Of a DNA stretch of 64,000 bases, positions 41,310 through 53,000 are shown in pieces. The stretch is taken from the NCBI GenBank assembly GCA_963277665.1, contig OY728119.1, positions 321,242,206 to 321,306,205 of the forward strand, in the 5' to 3' direction. The notes below the pieces were generated by a model. That model did not search any database. It had not been told where the DNA came from and saw nothing but the letters and a program-made list of their open reading frames with translations. Position numbers and translations under genes: made by a program. The DNA is from Viscum album (lineage: Eukaryota; Streptophyta; Magnoliopsida; Santalales; Viscaceae). Numbering within the stretch: the first letter of the stretch is position 1; each line of letters starts with the position of its first letter.

Positions 41310-42150
41310 ATGTCAAACTCTTCAACCACATTTTCTCTATGATAAATTCTTGACAAAGACAATATCCTCACCGACAGTAACATTCATGAATGGTTTAGGC
41401 ACATTCGGGTTGTCCTACGCCATGAATGAAAGTATTACTGGATAGAGTCTTCACATCCTGATCCTCCTGCCCAAGGGGAATGTGATGCAGACTTACTAGT
41501 CTATTATCAACATTTGAGCGTTGCACTTTATGTTCAATGTTTGATGCTATCATCAATGTCAAGTGAGCTCATGAATTCTCATGGGGACATGTATGCCTAT
41601 AGCATGCTCGAGAACCTCTATGGTCTATACCAGGAGAGAGCAGGACATGAATAGTTTGAGATCTCCAAGGATCTATTCCAGAGAAAGCTTGGAGAGGGTT
41701 CCCCAGCTCGGCCTCATGTAGTCAAGATCATTGGTTACATTGAGCACTTGGAGGGTATAGGTTTTAAACTCCCAGAATAATTGGGCATCGATATCATTCA
41801 CACATCACTCCCCAAGAGCTTCTCAAACGTTGTTGTGAACATCAAAATGAACAACATTGAGAAGTCTGTGTCTGGTCTTCTTATCATTATTTTCTAACTG
41901 GACAATGACATTAAGCATAAAAAACCTTCTTTCCTCGTGGTGAATAAAAGGAAAGGGAAGGCAAAGAGAATTAAGCCCAAATCTTTTTCAAGGCCTTACA
42001 AGAAATGGAAGATCAAAGGGGGGAAAAGGAATAGGATGATGTTTGTTTTGCATGTGGCAAGAATGGCCACTGGATGAAAAATTGAACCCATCCAAGGAAG
42101 CAAGGGGAAGCTTTAGGTGCATTACTTATCGAATGAAATATATCTATTTC
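41310..42150 (+). pseudogene. gag: Copia gag relic with zinc knuckle
   Basis: ATG at 41310 (MSNSSTTFSL, then a stop). The frame continues ILDKDNILTDSNIHEWFRHI, which matches the start of Copia gag, then VYYQHLSVALYVQCLMLSSM and further gag text to about 42000. After a frame change it reads CFACGKNGHWMKN at 42047-42090, a CCHC zinc knuckle whose last Cys codon has become a stop (TGC to TGA). Gag would form the particle shell and bind RNA. Several stops and one frameshift make it non-functional. Confidence 0.8.
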
Positions 42151-43425
42151 TATTAATTGGGTATTAGATTCTGCTTGTGGTTCTCACATCTATATCCAAA
42201 TACAAGAACCAATTAGATTCAAGAAGATTGATCGAGGGGAGGTAGATCTACGAGCAACCAACGGAGCCAAACTTGCTGTTGTAGCTGTCGGGGACTACCA
42301 CCTCACAATTCCAACTGGATTGGTCTTGATTTTTAAAGTATGTTATTATGTACCCTCTCTAACCAAAAACATTATTTCAGTATCTAGATTAGATACGGAT
42401 GGATTCAACTTCAAGTTTGGAAGTGTATGTGGCTATTTTTATAAAAACTGCATTTTTTTGGTTAGGAACATTTATATAACGACCTTTATGAGTTAGATTA
42501 CACTAACCAAGTAATAGAAATCAATAAAAAAGTTAATTCACATGACTCATACCACACCCAACTTTGGCATCACCAGCTAGGTCATTTCAATGAGAAACAT
42601 TTGGAAAAATTACATCAAGATGTGTATTTATATTCTTTCGAACTAAAACCACTTGGTGTATGTCGTGCGTGTCTAAAAGGAAAAATGACCAAATCCCCAT
42701 TTAGTGGGAAAGGTGAAATAGCTAAATAGCTTCTAGAATTAGTTCACACAGATGTGTGTGGACCATTTACAGTTGAAGTAAGGGGTGGGTTCTCATACTT
42801 CATAACTTTTACTGATGATTATAGTAGATATGGATATATATACTTAATTATGTATAAGTCAGATTATTTTGATTGGTTCAATGAATACCAAAATGTAGTT
42901 GAGAACCAGCATGGTAATATGATTTAGAAACTCTGCTTAGACAGAGGAGGAGAATATCTTAATCAGGACTTCATTGATTTCTTACGGGTGTTTGGGATTC
43001 TATCTATACTCAATCCTACTTTCAAACCATTGTGGAATGGTGTAAGTGAAAGAAGGAACTGCACCCTGTTGGACATGGTGAGATCAATGATGGGTCGTGT
43101 GAGTCTTCCATTATCATTTTACGGATATGCATTACAAACAGCATCACACATACTTAACCATGTACTAACTAAATTGATAAATGGTATTTCATATGAGTTA
43201 TGGATTGGAAACAAAGCCATGTTATTAAATCTACATGTGTGGGGTAGCGAAGAATCTGTTAAGGCCTCTTCAGGTAACAAAATTTCACCCCAATGCACAA
43301 AGTGTATCTTTATAGGATATCCCAAGGAAACAAGTGGATATTACCTATACAACCCCTCAGAAAAAAAGGTTATAGTGGCAAGACACGCAATATTCATTGA
43401 GAGGGATCACATCTCAAAATGAGAT
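42150..43425 (+). pseudogene. pol: Copia protease and integrase relic
   Basis: Protease: WVLDSACGSHIYIQIQEP near 42160, where DSA stands in place of the catalytic DTG/DSG. Then a pre-integrase region: the zinc-binding pairs WHHQLGHFNEKHLEKL (H..H) and CRACLKGKMTKSPF (C..C) near 42565-42700. Integrase catalytic core: HTDVCGPF near 42750, FTDDYSRYGY near 42810 and GVSERRN near 43040 keep D, D and E. The last 144 codons (42988-43422) are open, ending HAIFIERDHISK. Stops interrupt the earlier part (for example K-stop-LLELVHTD). The integrase would insert the DNA copy into the genome. Confidence 0.85.
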
Positions 43426-43539
43426 AGTGGGAGAAAGATCGACTTTTAATGAAGTCGAGGATCAAGATACACAAGAGTTGGTTGAAAAATAGATTCCAAA
43501 AATCCCAATGGAAGAACAATCTATTACAGAGACACAAGA

Positions 43540-44326
43540 ACTGTGTTGGAGCACGAGAGACATGACAGATCCAGAATGATATGGTTTTCTTTTCACCGAG
43601 GATGGTGACTCATTATTGGTTGATAATGATGATCCTCTTACCTACAAGGAAGAAGTTGAAGGAATAGATGTTTCCACGTGGAAGGAAGCCATGAATTCTA
43701 AAATTGAATCCATGTACCAAAACCAAGTCTGGATTTTGGTAGATCCTCCAGTTGAGGTAATGTCGATTTGTAATAAATGGGTATTCAATAAGAAACTGGA
43801 CACTGAGGGGAATGTCAGCTCCTATAAGGCACAACTGGTTGCAAAATGTATTAGACAACATCAAGGAATTGACTATGATGAAACCTTTTCACATGTTTTG
43901 ATTCTAAAATCCATCAGAATCCTATTGGACATTGTCACTTACCATGAATTTGAAATTTGGGAAATGGATGTCAAAACAAAATTCCATAACAGGAACCTCC
44001 TGGAAGATGTCTACATGACACAACCTGAAGGTTTTGTGACTCCAATGGATGCCAACAAGGTATGCAAGTTGCAGAAATCCACTTATGGATTAATTCCAGC
44101 ATCAAGGTCATGGAACATTTGTTTTGATGAAGATTTAGAAAAATTTTGCTTTGTTAAGAACGAATGTGAGACTTATGTCTACAAGAGGTTTAGTAGATGT
44201 TCGGTCATTTTCCTAATAGTATATGTTGATGACATATTACTAATTGGAAACAAAGTACATGTATTACTATCAGTTAAGGCATGGATGCATAAATTATTCT
44301 CCAAGAAAGACTTGGGAGAGGTATAA
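43540..44326 (+). pseudogene. pol: Copia reverse transcriptase relic, YVDD kept
   Basis: The linker TDPE-stop-YGFLFTEDGDS leads into a 236-codon open frame (43616-44326). It has WKEAMNSKIESMYQNQVW, KWVFNKKLDTEGN, YKAQLVAKC, the substrate region DVKTKFHNRNLLEDVYMTQP and the active-site LIVYVDDILLIGN with both aspartates. First-Asp motif: MDVKTKF in place of the usual MDVKTAFL. A TAA after LGEV closes the frame where the family continues. This is the best-preserved domain in the window. Confidence 0.9.
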
Positions 44327-45211
44327 TATATTCTTGGGATCAAGATCCATCGTGATAGATCCAAGAGAATTCTAGGCCTGAGTCAAATTACATACATTGA
44401 CATGATACTGAAGAGATTCAGTATGGAACCGTCCAATATGGGATTATTTCCAGTGTCACATGGCATTCATCTTTCCAAGAAAATGTGTCCTCAGATAGAT
44501 GAGGAAAAAAATAGAATGGCTAGGATCCATTACGCATCTGCGATTGGGTCTATCATGTATGTTATTCTTTGTACGAGTCTAGATGTTGCTTACGCATTAA
44601 GTGAGATAGGCAGATATCAAGCTGATCCAGGAGACCACCATTGGATGGCTATCAAGACTATCCTTAAGTATCTCAGGCATACTAAGGATATGTTCCTGGT
44701 TTATAGAGGAGATGAGGAACTAGTAATCAGATGACATGTAAATTCTAGTTTCCAGACTGATCAAGATGACATGAAGTTGCATACTGGAAAAATCATTAGT
44801 TTGAATGGAGGTGTAGTGAGCTATAAGAGCTCAAAGCAATGTGTGGTAGAAGATTCTATAGTGGAGTCCGAGTATATCGTAGCTTCGGAGGCTGCTAAAG
44901 AAGTAGTATGGATGCGAAGCTTCATCCAAGAGTTGGATGGTGTACAAAGAAATAAAGATCCTATCAAACTATACTGTGATAATACAGTAGTGGTGGCACT
45001 TGCAAAAGAGCCAAGGTCACATCAGTAAACAAAGAACATACTTCGGATCTATCATCTCTTGAGGGATTTTTCTCGGAGAGGTGAAGTTGCTGTGAGCAGC
45101 ATTTCCACGGAAGACAACATTGAGTACCCCTTGACTAACGCCTTGAATCAGTTGAAACATGATCATCATGTGAGTCCTAGAGTACTAAAAGTCATAAGAA
45201 GTTGGCTCTAG
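44327..45211 (+). pseudogene. pol: Copia RNase H relic and pol end
   Basis: Continues in frame after the stop: YILGIKIHRDRSKRILGLSQ, then an open frame 44402-44734 with YASAIGSIMYVILCTSLDVAYAL and LKYLRHTKDMFLVYRGDEEL. RNase H proper follows a TGA: VNSSFQTDQDD (the first catalytic Asp replaced by Asn), VESEYIVASEAAKEVVWMR, LYCDNTVVVALAKEPRSHQ, stop, TKNILRIYHLL. It ends VLKVIRSWL with TAG at 45209-45211, overlapping the start of the polypurine tract zone. RNase H would remove the RNA template. Confidence 0.85.
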
Positions 45212-45213
45212 TC

Positions 45214-45225
45214 TAAGTGGTAGTT
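45214..45225 (+). other. Polypurine tract of Copia element
   Basis: TAAGTGGTAGTT precedes the 3' LTR. It corresponds to the AAGTGGGAG type tract of Angela-like elements with small changes. Confidence 0.65.
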
Positions 45226-47161
45226 TGTAATGGTTGGTGTCCTTAGAACTAATTGTTTTGTTCTTTTATTTCATGAATGTTAACTTATTAAATATTTCTC
45301 ATTGTTCTGCATGACTATAATATAATAATGTCCTGGAATATTTGTTGCATTGATAAGGTCATTGAAGATCACCACTATGATGAGAACCATGAAATGATAT
45401 AACAATATTCTAAAATATAGTTTTACGGTTGGATTACATACTATGATAGGACACATAATATACATTCTGTCATGTGTGAGTACTCATAAGAAGGCGAGAC
45501 TCTCTCTCATGGAGTTCACAGTTGGTAATCTCCAAGATGGGAGATTATGAGAACAGACCATCCAGTATTAATTCCGCATGTCTTGGTGTCATCGGACATT
45601 TCTATCTACGAGCGTGTGTAATGGTCCTTAGACTGGAAGATTATCATTGACTCAGGTCATGACTTGCGAAATTAGATTTACTGACGTAAACTGGCACATA
45701 GACAGTTGGCGGGATGTATGGTACGTTGGGTGCATCATGAGTGACGTGTTGTTAATTGATAAGTCGAGGAAGGATTTGTACCTTCCATTTATGGAAGTTG
45801 ATATATCAGCCCTTTGATTGAAATAGAACTGTCAAATTAAATTCCATGGCCATGGTTTAAATGAAGAGATGATTTTAGGAAGTAATAGAACGACAGATCA
45901 AGCATATAGGTTTATGAAACTTCCATGAAACGTGCTTGATGAGATATCAAGACAAACTGATTAAATTACATAGTAAGCGATTGTATGAGGTGATACGTCA
46001 ATGCTTGTCAACTTCATTATCTTGGGTTCCTTCACCCATTGCTAGACCGTAATCTTGGACTTTAGGCAAGCCAACCAAATGCCAATGAGAAAAAGTCCTA
46101 GAGGGTCACACACTAAGTGTATTCATGTATCTCAAGTAGAATAAAGATTATTCACCTATGTTGTTTAATAAATAATCAAGAAATGCTTGATCATTTTAAT
46201 GATTGGAGGAACAAGGAAATGAAAAAGAAGATATACACATCATGTATTAAAGATTACACGTCATGTAGTTTTTCAAGGAAAACAAGTACACGCCGTGTAT
46301 TAATTATTACACGACGTATAGTTTTCTTTATGGAAAGGATATGAATAAAAGAAAACAAGATATACACGTCGTGTAGTTTTCAATGAAAAACAAGTACACA
46401 ACGTGCATTTATTAATACACGCCTTGTAGTTTTTCATGTCGGTATTTTGAGGATATAATAATTGTTTAAATGATATTTATTATAATCAGCATGGACGCAT
46501 GTCAGGGAATTAATTATTTAATAGGGGGTTTTAAATAAGTGTCAATGAGATAAAGAAAACATGTAATGAGTTTATTTATTGTCATAACTCTACAAACTCA
46601 AATCTGATTATAAATATCCTCACAACCCAAACTCTTTGACGACACACAATAGAATTGTTGTGCACAACAACATTGGAGAAATCATTCAAGGAAAAAGAAC
46701 CTCTTCCACCAAGAACGGTCTCAAGACCAAGAGAGATCCTTTTCCATGGGATCAAGACGATCAATGGCGGACAATGCAAGGATAGTTTCTCCACACTAGC
46801 ATCAGGAGTCTCCTTTGGAGACGTCCTAAGAGATGAGGTACATGTGTGGATCACCGCTAGAGGAAGTCTAGACATGGCTTCTGGGATGCAACAAAAAATC
46901 ACATCGGAACATGATCAAGAAAATCAATAAAGAAAGAACACCCAAAAGGTATTTCTTTTCAATTGATTAAATTAATTATAATCAACCGATAACGATCCTA
47001 CATTGTGGTTTCAGAAATTTGATTTTCTTTGTCTATTTCTGTTATTTGATCCGTGGAGAATGGTGTTTATCGTTGTATTGATCCCGGATTGATCATTGTT
47101 AATGAAAAAAATCCAAGTGGGAACATCCACCCATGCACTTCCACTGCGCTCGGAACCTTCA
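45226..47161 (+). repeat. 3' LTR of Copia element
   Basis: Starts TGTAATGGTTGGTGTCC and ends AACCTTCA, 1936 bases against 1905 in the 5' LTR. Carries the well-kept palindrome cluster at 46234-46428. Frames inside (45280-45465, 46117-46344, 46582-46930) are not conserved between the two LTRs. Confidence 0.9.
46234..46428. repeat. 13-bp palindrome cluster, 3' LTR copy
   Basis: Seven copies of TACACGNCGTGTA-like words: 46234-46246, 46255-46267, 46287-46299 (perfect TACACGCCGTGTA), 46308-46320, 46363-46375 (TACACGTCGTGTA), 46395-46407 and 46416-46428. Each is followed by TATTAATTATTA-like or AGTTTTC-like spacers, so longer units of two palindromes seem to repeat. Such clustered palindromes suggest protein-binding sites in the LTR; no factor can be named with certainty. 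Confidence 0.8.
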
Positions 47162-48185
47162 GCCGCCACGGCGCCGCACAGCACGTGCGGAGCCGACCCT
47201 CGTTATAGGGTCACAGCTAATTGGCAGCTAGACCACCGCCCCCTCCAGCGGTCTGATTAGATTCACGCAGCCCTTTTCCGCAGGTCACCGTCACCAGCCG
47301 TTGTCGCAGGCCACCACCACCGGCCGCCGCCATGCTGGTACCGCTCCGTCGGACCATCCGAGGGCTGCCAGGGGAACCCTAGGGTTCCAAATGCGCATCT
47401 GATAGCATCTACACACCCACCAGAACTGGAACTACAGATCTACAGGCTCAAAATAGAGACAACCCAACCAAATCAGGATCCAGGATTTTAAAACTCAAAC
47501 CACCTACCTTTTGGCGGATCGCTGAAGCTTCTGGTGCAGAATGATGCCTGTGACGCTCTAGAGCTTGATCTGCTGACGATCGGGGCCAAAAATGGACGCT
47601 CAGTGCTTGATTCAGTGAAGAAACAAAGAAGAGGGGGAGGGGGGTCTTCGCCCGCGCATACAAGGAGAGGGAGGTGTTGATGATTGATTTATATATTTTT
47701 AATTAAAAACAACATTTTTACTCCCCACCAACACGCATCTAACCCAGCACATGGTGCTGACTAAACATATGTCACGCCTAGGGTAAACATGGCGTTCTGA
47801 ATGCAACGTCAGACTCAGAATTGTGATATGAGACTCCATCCAAGACTTATTTGAGCATATGCTCATAAATAAAAAATTCCATTTATTTACAAAAATGCCT
47901 CTGGTGGCTTTTCATAAAGATGGCCCGCACCCTCAATTTTTACACCCCTCTTAGGGTAAACGATATGCTCCAGACCCAATCATGCCCTCAGATTCGTGTT
48001 ACGAGCCACTTTTTAAAAGATAACACACCCCCACCACATGCATAGTTTAAAAATAAATAATATTTTTATTAAATTAATTCCGGGTACACCGGGCCTCGTA
48101 ATCGCAGGCCGCCTTCATGCCAATCTTTGGAATTGTTCATAAGAATATTCTATAGTCTGACATGGACAAATCCTAAGTCCCTATA
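47162..48185 (-). repeat. 3' LTR of Del-type element, right fragment
   Basis: Continues 37457 after the Copia insertion (its first five bases are the Copia target duplication) and aligns with 52558-53529. Begins GC-rich and ends AGTCCCTATA (minus TATAGGGAC, TG changed to TA). A minus-strand TATATAAAT near 47690 with pyrimidine-rich CTCCCTCTCC downstream is a good LTR promoter candidate; the sister LTR has lost that word. The frame 47448-47663 spans the promoter and leader and is not called. Confidence 0.85.
47684..47700 (-). promoter_or_regulatory. LTR TATA box candidate
   Basis: On the minus strand AAAATATATAAATCAATC lies 20-30 bases before a CT-rich zone and a leader ending in AAAAGGTAGGTGG, which resembles a 5' splice site (47505-47517). 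In the 5' LTR the matching place reads AAAAAATGAATCATC, so the box is lost there. Confidence 0.4.
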
Positions 48186-48198
48186 TCCTACCCACCAT
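48186..48198 (-). other. Polypurine tract of Del-type element
   Basis: On the minus strand ATGGTGGGTAGGA abuts the 3' LTR and is preceded by GGACAAAATTTTTTT, the wording usual at the end of Del-type internal regions. Confidence 0.7.
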
Positions 48199-48779
48199 AA
48201 AAAAATTTTGTCCTAACAAATACGTAAGAACATGGAAAGAAACCAGACTCTCAACTGGGTCTCTAACATCAGTGAGTTCACCAAAAAACACCCATTCATG
48301 AACACATAAGTCAGAGGGGCTCATCCACCACACCTAAACAATAAAATCATTGGGTGGCACTGACTCACCCGCATGGTTTTTATTGCATCACAAAAACATG
48401 CCTCGGTGGGGGAAGGATCTCACTTCCACAAGCATTCAAAGAACATCAAAAAACACCCACATAAGGTCTTACAAACTCCCTGAAAAAACATCATGCAAGA
48501 AACAGAAAGGATAGAGTATTGCTAAAATTTTTCTTTAAAAACTACTGCAGAAAGTAGGAAGGATGCAAAACGTACCTCTATCCATTCGCAGAGCATCTGG
48601 GTCAACAGCCTGTAGGGCATGCAACTATCCTCGCCCCCTCCCTTGAGCTCCCTGAGCATGGCGTGGACCACATGGGAGTGGGGGTGGTGGAAACTGATAC
48701 CGCCTACCACATCCTACTATTGCACCAGCTCTATCACCATGTCTGCGGCCCTATAGACCTCCTTGCTCGAGACGCTGCC
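48199..48779. other. Internal remainder of Del-type element, no pol
   Basis: Between polypurine tract and gag zinc knuckle I find no protease, reverse transcriptase or integrase motif in any frame. The frame 48522-48710 (minus) is in a different frame from the gag end and is not supported. The stretch from 48200 to 48500 has no recognised content. Confidence 0.5.
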
Positions 48780-49757
48780 TCTACCAAGGTGGTCTGTCTA
48801 CAGTCTTCCTATCAATAGAACTGGGGGTTGGACAGTCTCTAAAAATATGTCTCCGACCATCATTAGTGTATCTCAGCCCTCCGACGACTGACCAAAACTC
48901 ACTTTCAAGCCCTAAGCCTCATATCCCCTATCATGTGGTCACCTCTTGAAATGTCGCCCATGACCGGGACCCTGAGATTGTTGTCGGTTACTAGATGCCA
49001 ATCCGACTAATGATGTCTGAGCTCTAGCATGGCCAACACTTACAGGTGGGGTCTACTTGGCAAGAAAGCTCTCCACCACTAGGGCCCGCTCCAGCACTCT
49101 AATATAGGTGGGTAGACACAATGAAACCACACATGGCCAGATGTCCCTATGTAGGCCCTGCTCAAAGGTCTGAGCCCTAAAGAGTGGGTCTCATACCATA
49201 TCCATGGAGTAGTGTGATAGGTCTATAATCCTCACTGAGTACTCCAACACGATCATGCCCTCCTACCGAAGCTGTAGAAGCTCGTGCATCTGTACTGACC
49301 TCAGCGTCACCAGATAGAACTCTTCCTTGAAGAGAAGCTCAAACTCTTCCCAGATGAACTTCTCCTCATCATGGGATTGCATCACCAAACCCCACCATCG
49401 CCCAGATGAACCATATAGAAAACTCGCTGCTAAGACCACCATCTGATCTTGGGGTGTCCCCACCTGGAAGAAAACTCTGGTGACTGCTTTGATCTAGTCA
49501 TGAGCTGCCTAAGGGTTTGGATCACCCCAGAACCTCAAAGGTCACTGCTTCTGGAACTCATGCAGTGCACTCAGCCTGTGCACAACCTCATCCTACAATA
49601 TCGGCACAACCTGCTGCTCGAGAGGTGGTGGATCAACTAGAGGACCACCTGGAGGTCCATCCTCAGAACCTACATCACAGTCCATAGCCTCTTCATGGGG
49701 TGGATCATCACTAAAATCCCTATGTGGAACACGCGCACATTGTCATCATTGAGGCAT
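48780..49757 (-). pseudogene. gag: Del/Tekay-type gag relic
   Basis: ATG at 49757 (MPQ then two stops where this family has Arg-rich MPPRR-like starts). Then DFSDDPPHEEAMDCDVGSED, LHEFQKQ, PLRFWGDPNP and WIKAVTRVFFQVGTPQDQMV lead into a 66-codon open piece (49463-49263) with SFLYGSSGRWWGLVM and IWEEFELLFKEEFY, the core of the retrotransposon gag domain. After a frameshift: EYSVRIIDLSHYSMDMV, FEQGLHRDIWPCVVSL, VLERALVVESFLAK. A zinc knuckle relic RYTNDGRRHIFRDCP lies at 48828-48880 with two of three Cys lost. Gag packs RNA into particles; a gag-only element would depend on pol from elsewhere. Confidence 0.85.
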
Positions 49758-50072
49758 CTTAACAAACAAGAAAGATGTTCCATAGTCAAAGAGTATATCT
49801 GGGGAGCTGAATAAAGAAGAATAAGGGAAAAATCCCAAAAACCTGTCTTATATGATGCAAGTACCATTATGTCCCTAGGAATAGTGTCCAAGAACCCCGT
49901 GTTGAAAGGAAGGTAATCAAAGTCCTAGTGTATAGATACGTAAACCCCCACACCAACAACAGAGTCCCTGGCTAGAAAGCTAAACTTGAAAAATCTTGAC
50001 GCTGCCGTTATGTAACCCAAACCAGACTCATAGCTAGACCAGCTACACTATGAGATCCCAATGGTGGAACCT
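49758..50072. other. Short leader of Del-type element
   Basis: Untranslated leader on the minus strand between primer binding site and gag ATG, about 315 bases. No motif beyond its position. Confidence 0.5.
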
Positions 50073-50084
50073 CCTATGATACCA
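50073..50084 (-). other. Primer binding site of Del-type element
   Basis: On the minus strand TGGTATCATAGG starts three bases after the 5' LTR end and matches the initiator tRNA-Met site TGGTATCAGAGC over its first eight bases and in part after that. Confidence 0.8.
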
Positions 50085-50087
50085 CTC

Positions 50088-53000
50088 TATCATGACTCGA
50101 ACCAATGGGAATCAAGTCGTGACTCCCCAAGCCTGCATCTATTAGGCTAGGGGCAGGCGTCTAGCGTCGAGTAGGCTATCACACACAAGGAAGGCATTAT
50201 CCTAAGGTACATGTACACACACACCTGTATACACCACCATGAAACAGTTAAGAGATATATAAAACTAACAAGTAAATGAATGCATACAACAATCCCACAA
50301 CTAGAGTACAACAGAAGTACAAAAATAGAAAAACAGGGCCCAACAAAAGAAATCTACAAAGGTGTCCAACCTTCTAAGAAGAATGGGTACAATGCCAAAA
50401 GCATCACCAGAAAGATCCATGATACAGCTCCAGTAAGACTCCATGGTCAGTCCATCTCACTCAGCTCCGCCTGCTCTGGGCCCTCCTTGGACTCCGTTGA
50501 AAGCCATGTGTTGTACACAAGACACAAACATGTGCGGGAAATCCCGTTCAAGGGTGAGTTTAAAAATACTCAGTAGGCACCCCAAAAACCCAAAAAAAAG
50601 AGAGAAACTAATATCCAACAGTCTGCTCATCCCAGCCATAGGGAACCAAGATGAGAGAGAAACTCCATCTCATGACCTTCCTCCGCTAAACACAACTAGT
50701 CAACTCAACTCATGTGTGTGTCGATACATACACTTGGAACAATCCAGATATACTCATCTGACGCACCAAACCACATGAGGTTCTTACCTCATCACCAGAA
50801 AAATTTCACAACAAGTAGAGTACAATTCACAATCATTGTCATCCCAGGTGACACTCATCCGAGAGATTCACTCCATCGAGTCCCACACAAACACCTCAGA
50901 TGCTCACCCGAGAGATCACACTCGTTGGATACCGTCACTGAGAAAGTCGTGCTGAAACAACAAAAACACCAAACCCCACGGACATGGGATCACTCCTACG
51001 GTCCATTAAGGGATACCAGAAACCACACTAGTATACAAAGATCTCACAAATAGGGGCTCACACCCAAGGTCCACTAGGGGATACCACAAACCGATCTGGC
51101 ATTCATAGATCTCACAGACAGGTGATCACTCCTAGGATTTTCTTGGGGATACCGCAACCTGATTTGGAATTTGTATAGAAACATGTCACTCAGATAGATG
51201 ATCGTCACCCATGTGACAATTCTCAAAATGAAACTAAAACCCTATCTGGTACATCTTGCACTGTAGCGGATTGAAATGATGATGCCACAACCTTATAGAA
51301 ACCAAACCATGAGTAAGGGATCATATAACCAACTATAATGCAACCCTAAAATAATCTTCATGCTGATTAGGGTATCATATACCGGATGATGCCACAACCC
51401 TACTGAGCACGACCCACTACCTAGAGGATCATATTCCAGATGATGCCACAAAACTTACTGGGTTAACCTGATAGATAGGGGATTGCCACCTGTGGATAAG
51501 CGGTCACAATGATACTAATATCTCGATCTGGGAAAACAATGCTAGAGGATCTTTCTCTGGCCCCACTAGAGGGATGCCACAACTCTAATAGATTTAAAAT
51601 CCCATCAAGAGGATTAAAAACCTATATGGAGGTTGTGATACCATGCAAACCCTAATAGGAATGAACCAAGAGAGTACCCTCAATAACTGGTGGTCCAAAC
51701 ATGGCCAACCTGAGCAACCTACCACAATGCCACACCATGCACCTTCACGGCTACTACAGAGGCCATCATCGCGATCCACATGAAGAAAAACATAGGATAG
51801 GTTGTTTAATCGGACTAAATGGAAAACCGGTGGAAATAGCACTAATCATTGTAGCAAGCATGTGAGGGGTCAACGCAATGATCTTGAAACTCATCAAGTT
51901 GATCATACCACTGCAATCCCCTCATAAAAACACATAGGATCCACTACTCGTTCCTCCCAAATGTACACCCAGTGAAAAAGTTATTATTCACTGAATCCAG
52001 CTCGGGTAGGGCCCATGCCTCGATCCCGAAACACATTGAACGGATCACACCATTGCGATTCTCTCTGAAAAAATGCAAAGGATTGACTATTCATCCACCA
52101 AAATCAGACTCCTTGTGAGAAAGGTGTGTTTCTCCATAAATGCCGCAAACCTGGCCTCATGGGGCCCACACCCTCAATTCGGTCCTAATGCCCAAAAAAC
52201 AAGAAAATTCAGCACCACCATCTTGGTCTCAATGCCACTGACATCATGTCAATCGAACGCTCCAGGTAGAAGATACGACATCCCAAAGTAGAATAATAAT
52301 AAAATATTATTATTTTATTCGACATATCAAGCTCCCAGGCCACGATCCTGAACCTGTGAAACCCCTGAACCAACCCCAAGGGTTAAAAATATTTACAGGG
52401 TCACGTCGCTGTAGACGGAACACAAATATGACCTCTGGATTTCATGAAATGGGGGTTTTAAACCCCCCATGAATAAGGAGAGGGCCAGAGCAGCCTTAAC
52501 CGGCCGGTCCGGCGGCCGTCACCGCCGCCTGCTGCCCCAGCCGGCGAACCATGCCATCGCGGCAAAACACAGCGCGCACATGGAAAACCCCCGTTGCGGG
52601 GTAACCACTAATTGATGGCCGGAATTCCTCCCCCTCCGGAAGTCTGATGAAATTCCCGTCGTCTGCCGTCTCTGGCGCCCCACGCCGGTGCCACGCCGGC
52701 GGACCTTCTGAGGGACCCCGGGGGCACCCTGGGGGTCTAAACGCTCATCTAAAGGCATATGTGTACCCCCAGGATTGGATCTACACATATGCACACTGAA
52801 AATAGAGAAAAACCAACCTAATCGGGATTCGATATTTTAAAAATCAATCCGCCTACCTGTTGGCAGATCACTGAAGCTTCAGGTGTAGAACGATGCATGC
52901 GACGCGCTGGAGCTCAATCTGCTGATGATCAGCAATGAAAACGGATGCCCAGGGCTCGATTTAGTGACATAACGGATAAGAGAGGGAGGGGGTTCATCGC

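Larger units (their letters stand above)
37458..47161 (+). mobile_element. Angela-like Ty1/Copia retrotransposon, full length, inactive
   Basis: 9.7 kb with two 1.9-kb LTRs (37458-39362 and 45226-47161), a primer binding site two bases after the 5' LTR, a 1.9-kb leader, gag-pol (41310-45211), a polypurine tract and a 5-bp target duplication. The wording of the reverse transcriptase and RNase H and the long LTRs fit the Angela/Tork group. The LTRs differ at 4 of 66 aligned bases in one well-conserved stretch (37534 against 45302) and more elsewhere. Gag-pol has stops and frameshifts. It lies in the 3' LTR of the Del-type element, so it is younger than that insertion. Confidence 0.9.

Noticed and set aside
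48522..48710. 62-codon minus-strand frame with MPYRLLTQMLCEWIEV, reminiscent of a plant transposon protein motif
   Set aside because: It lies out of phase with the gag zinc-knuckle frame that runs through the same bases (HGDRAGAIVG, QFPPPPLPCGPRHAQGAQG), and the likeness is a few residues only.
50443..51053. Overlapping plus-strand frames of 98-113 codons
   Set aside because: They are LTR sequence with low AT content that happens to lack stops, and are broken in the partner LTR at 35330-35940.
52519..52794. 91-codon GC-rich minus-strand frame (MHMCRSNPGGTHMPLD...)
   Set aside because: It falls in the LTR leader zone. The partner at 37390-37457 plus 47162-47430 does not keep the frame.
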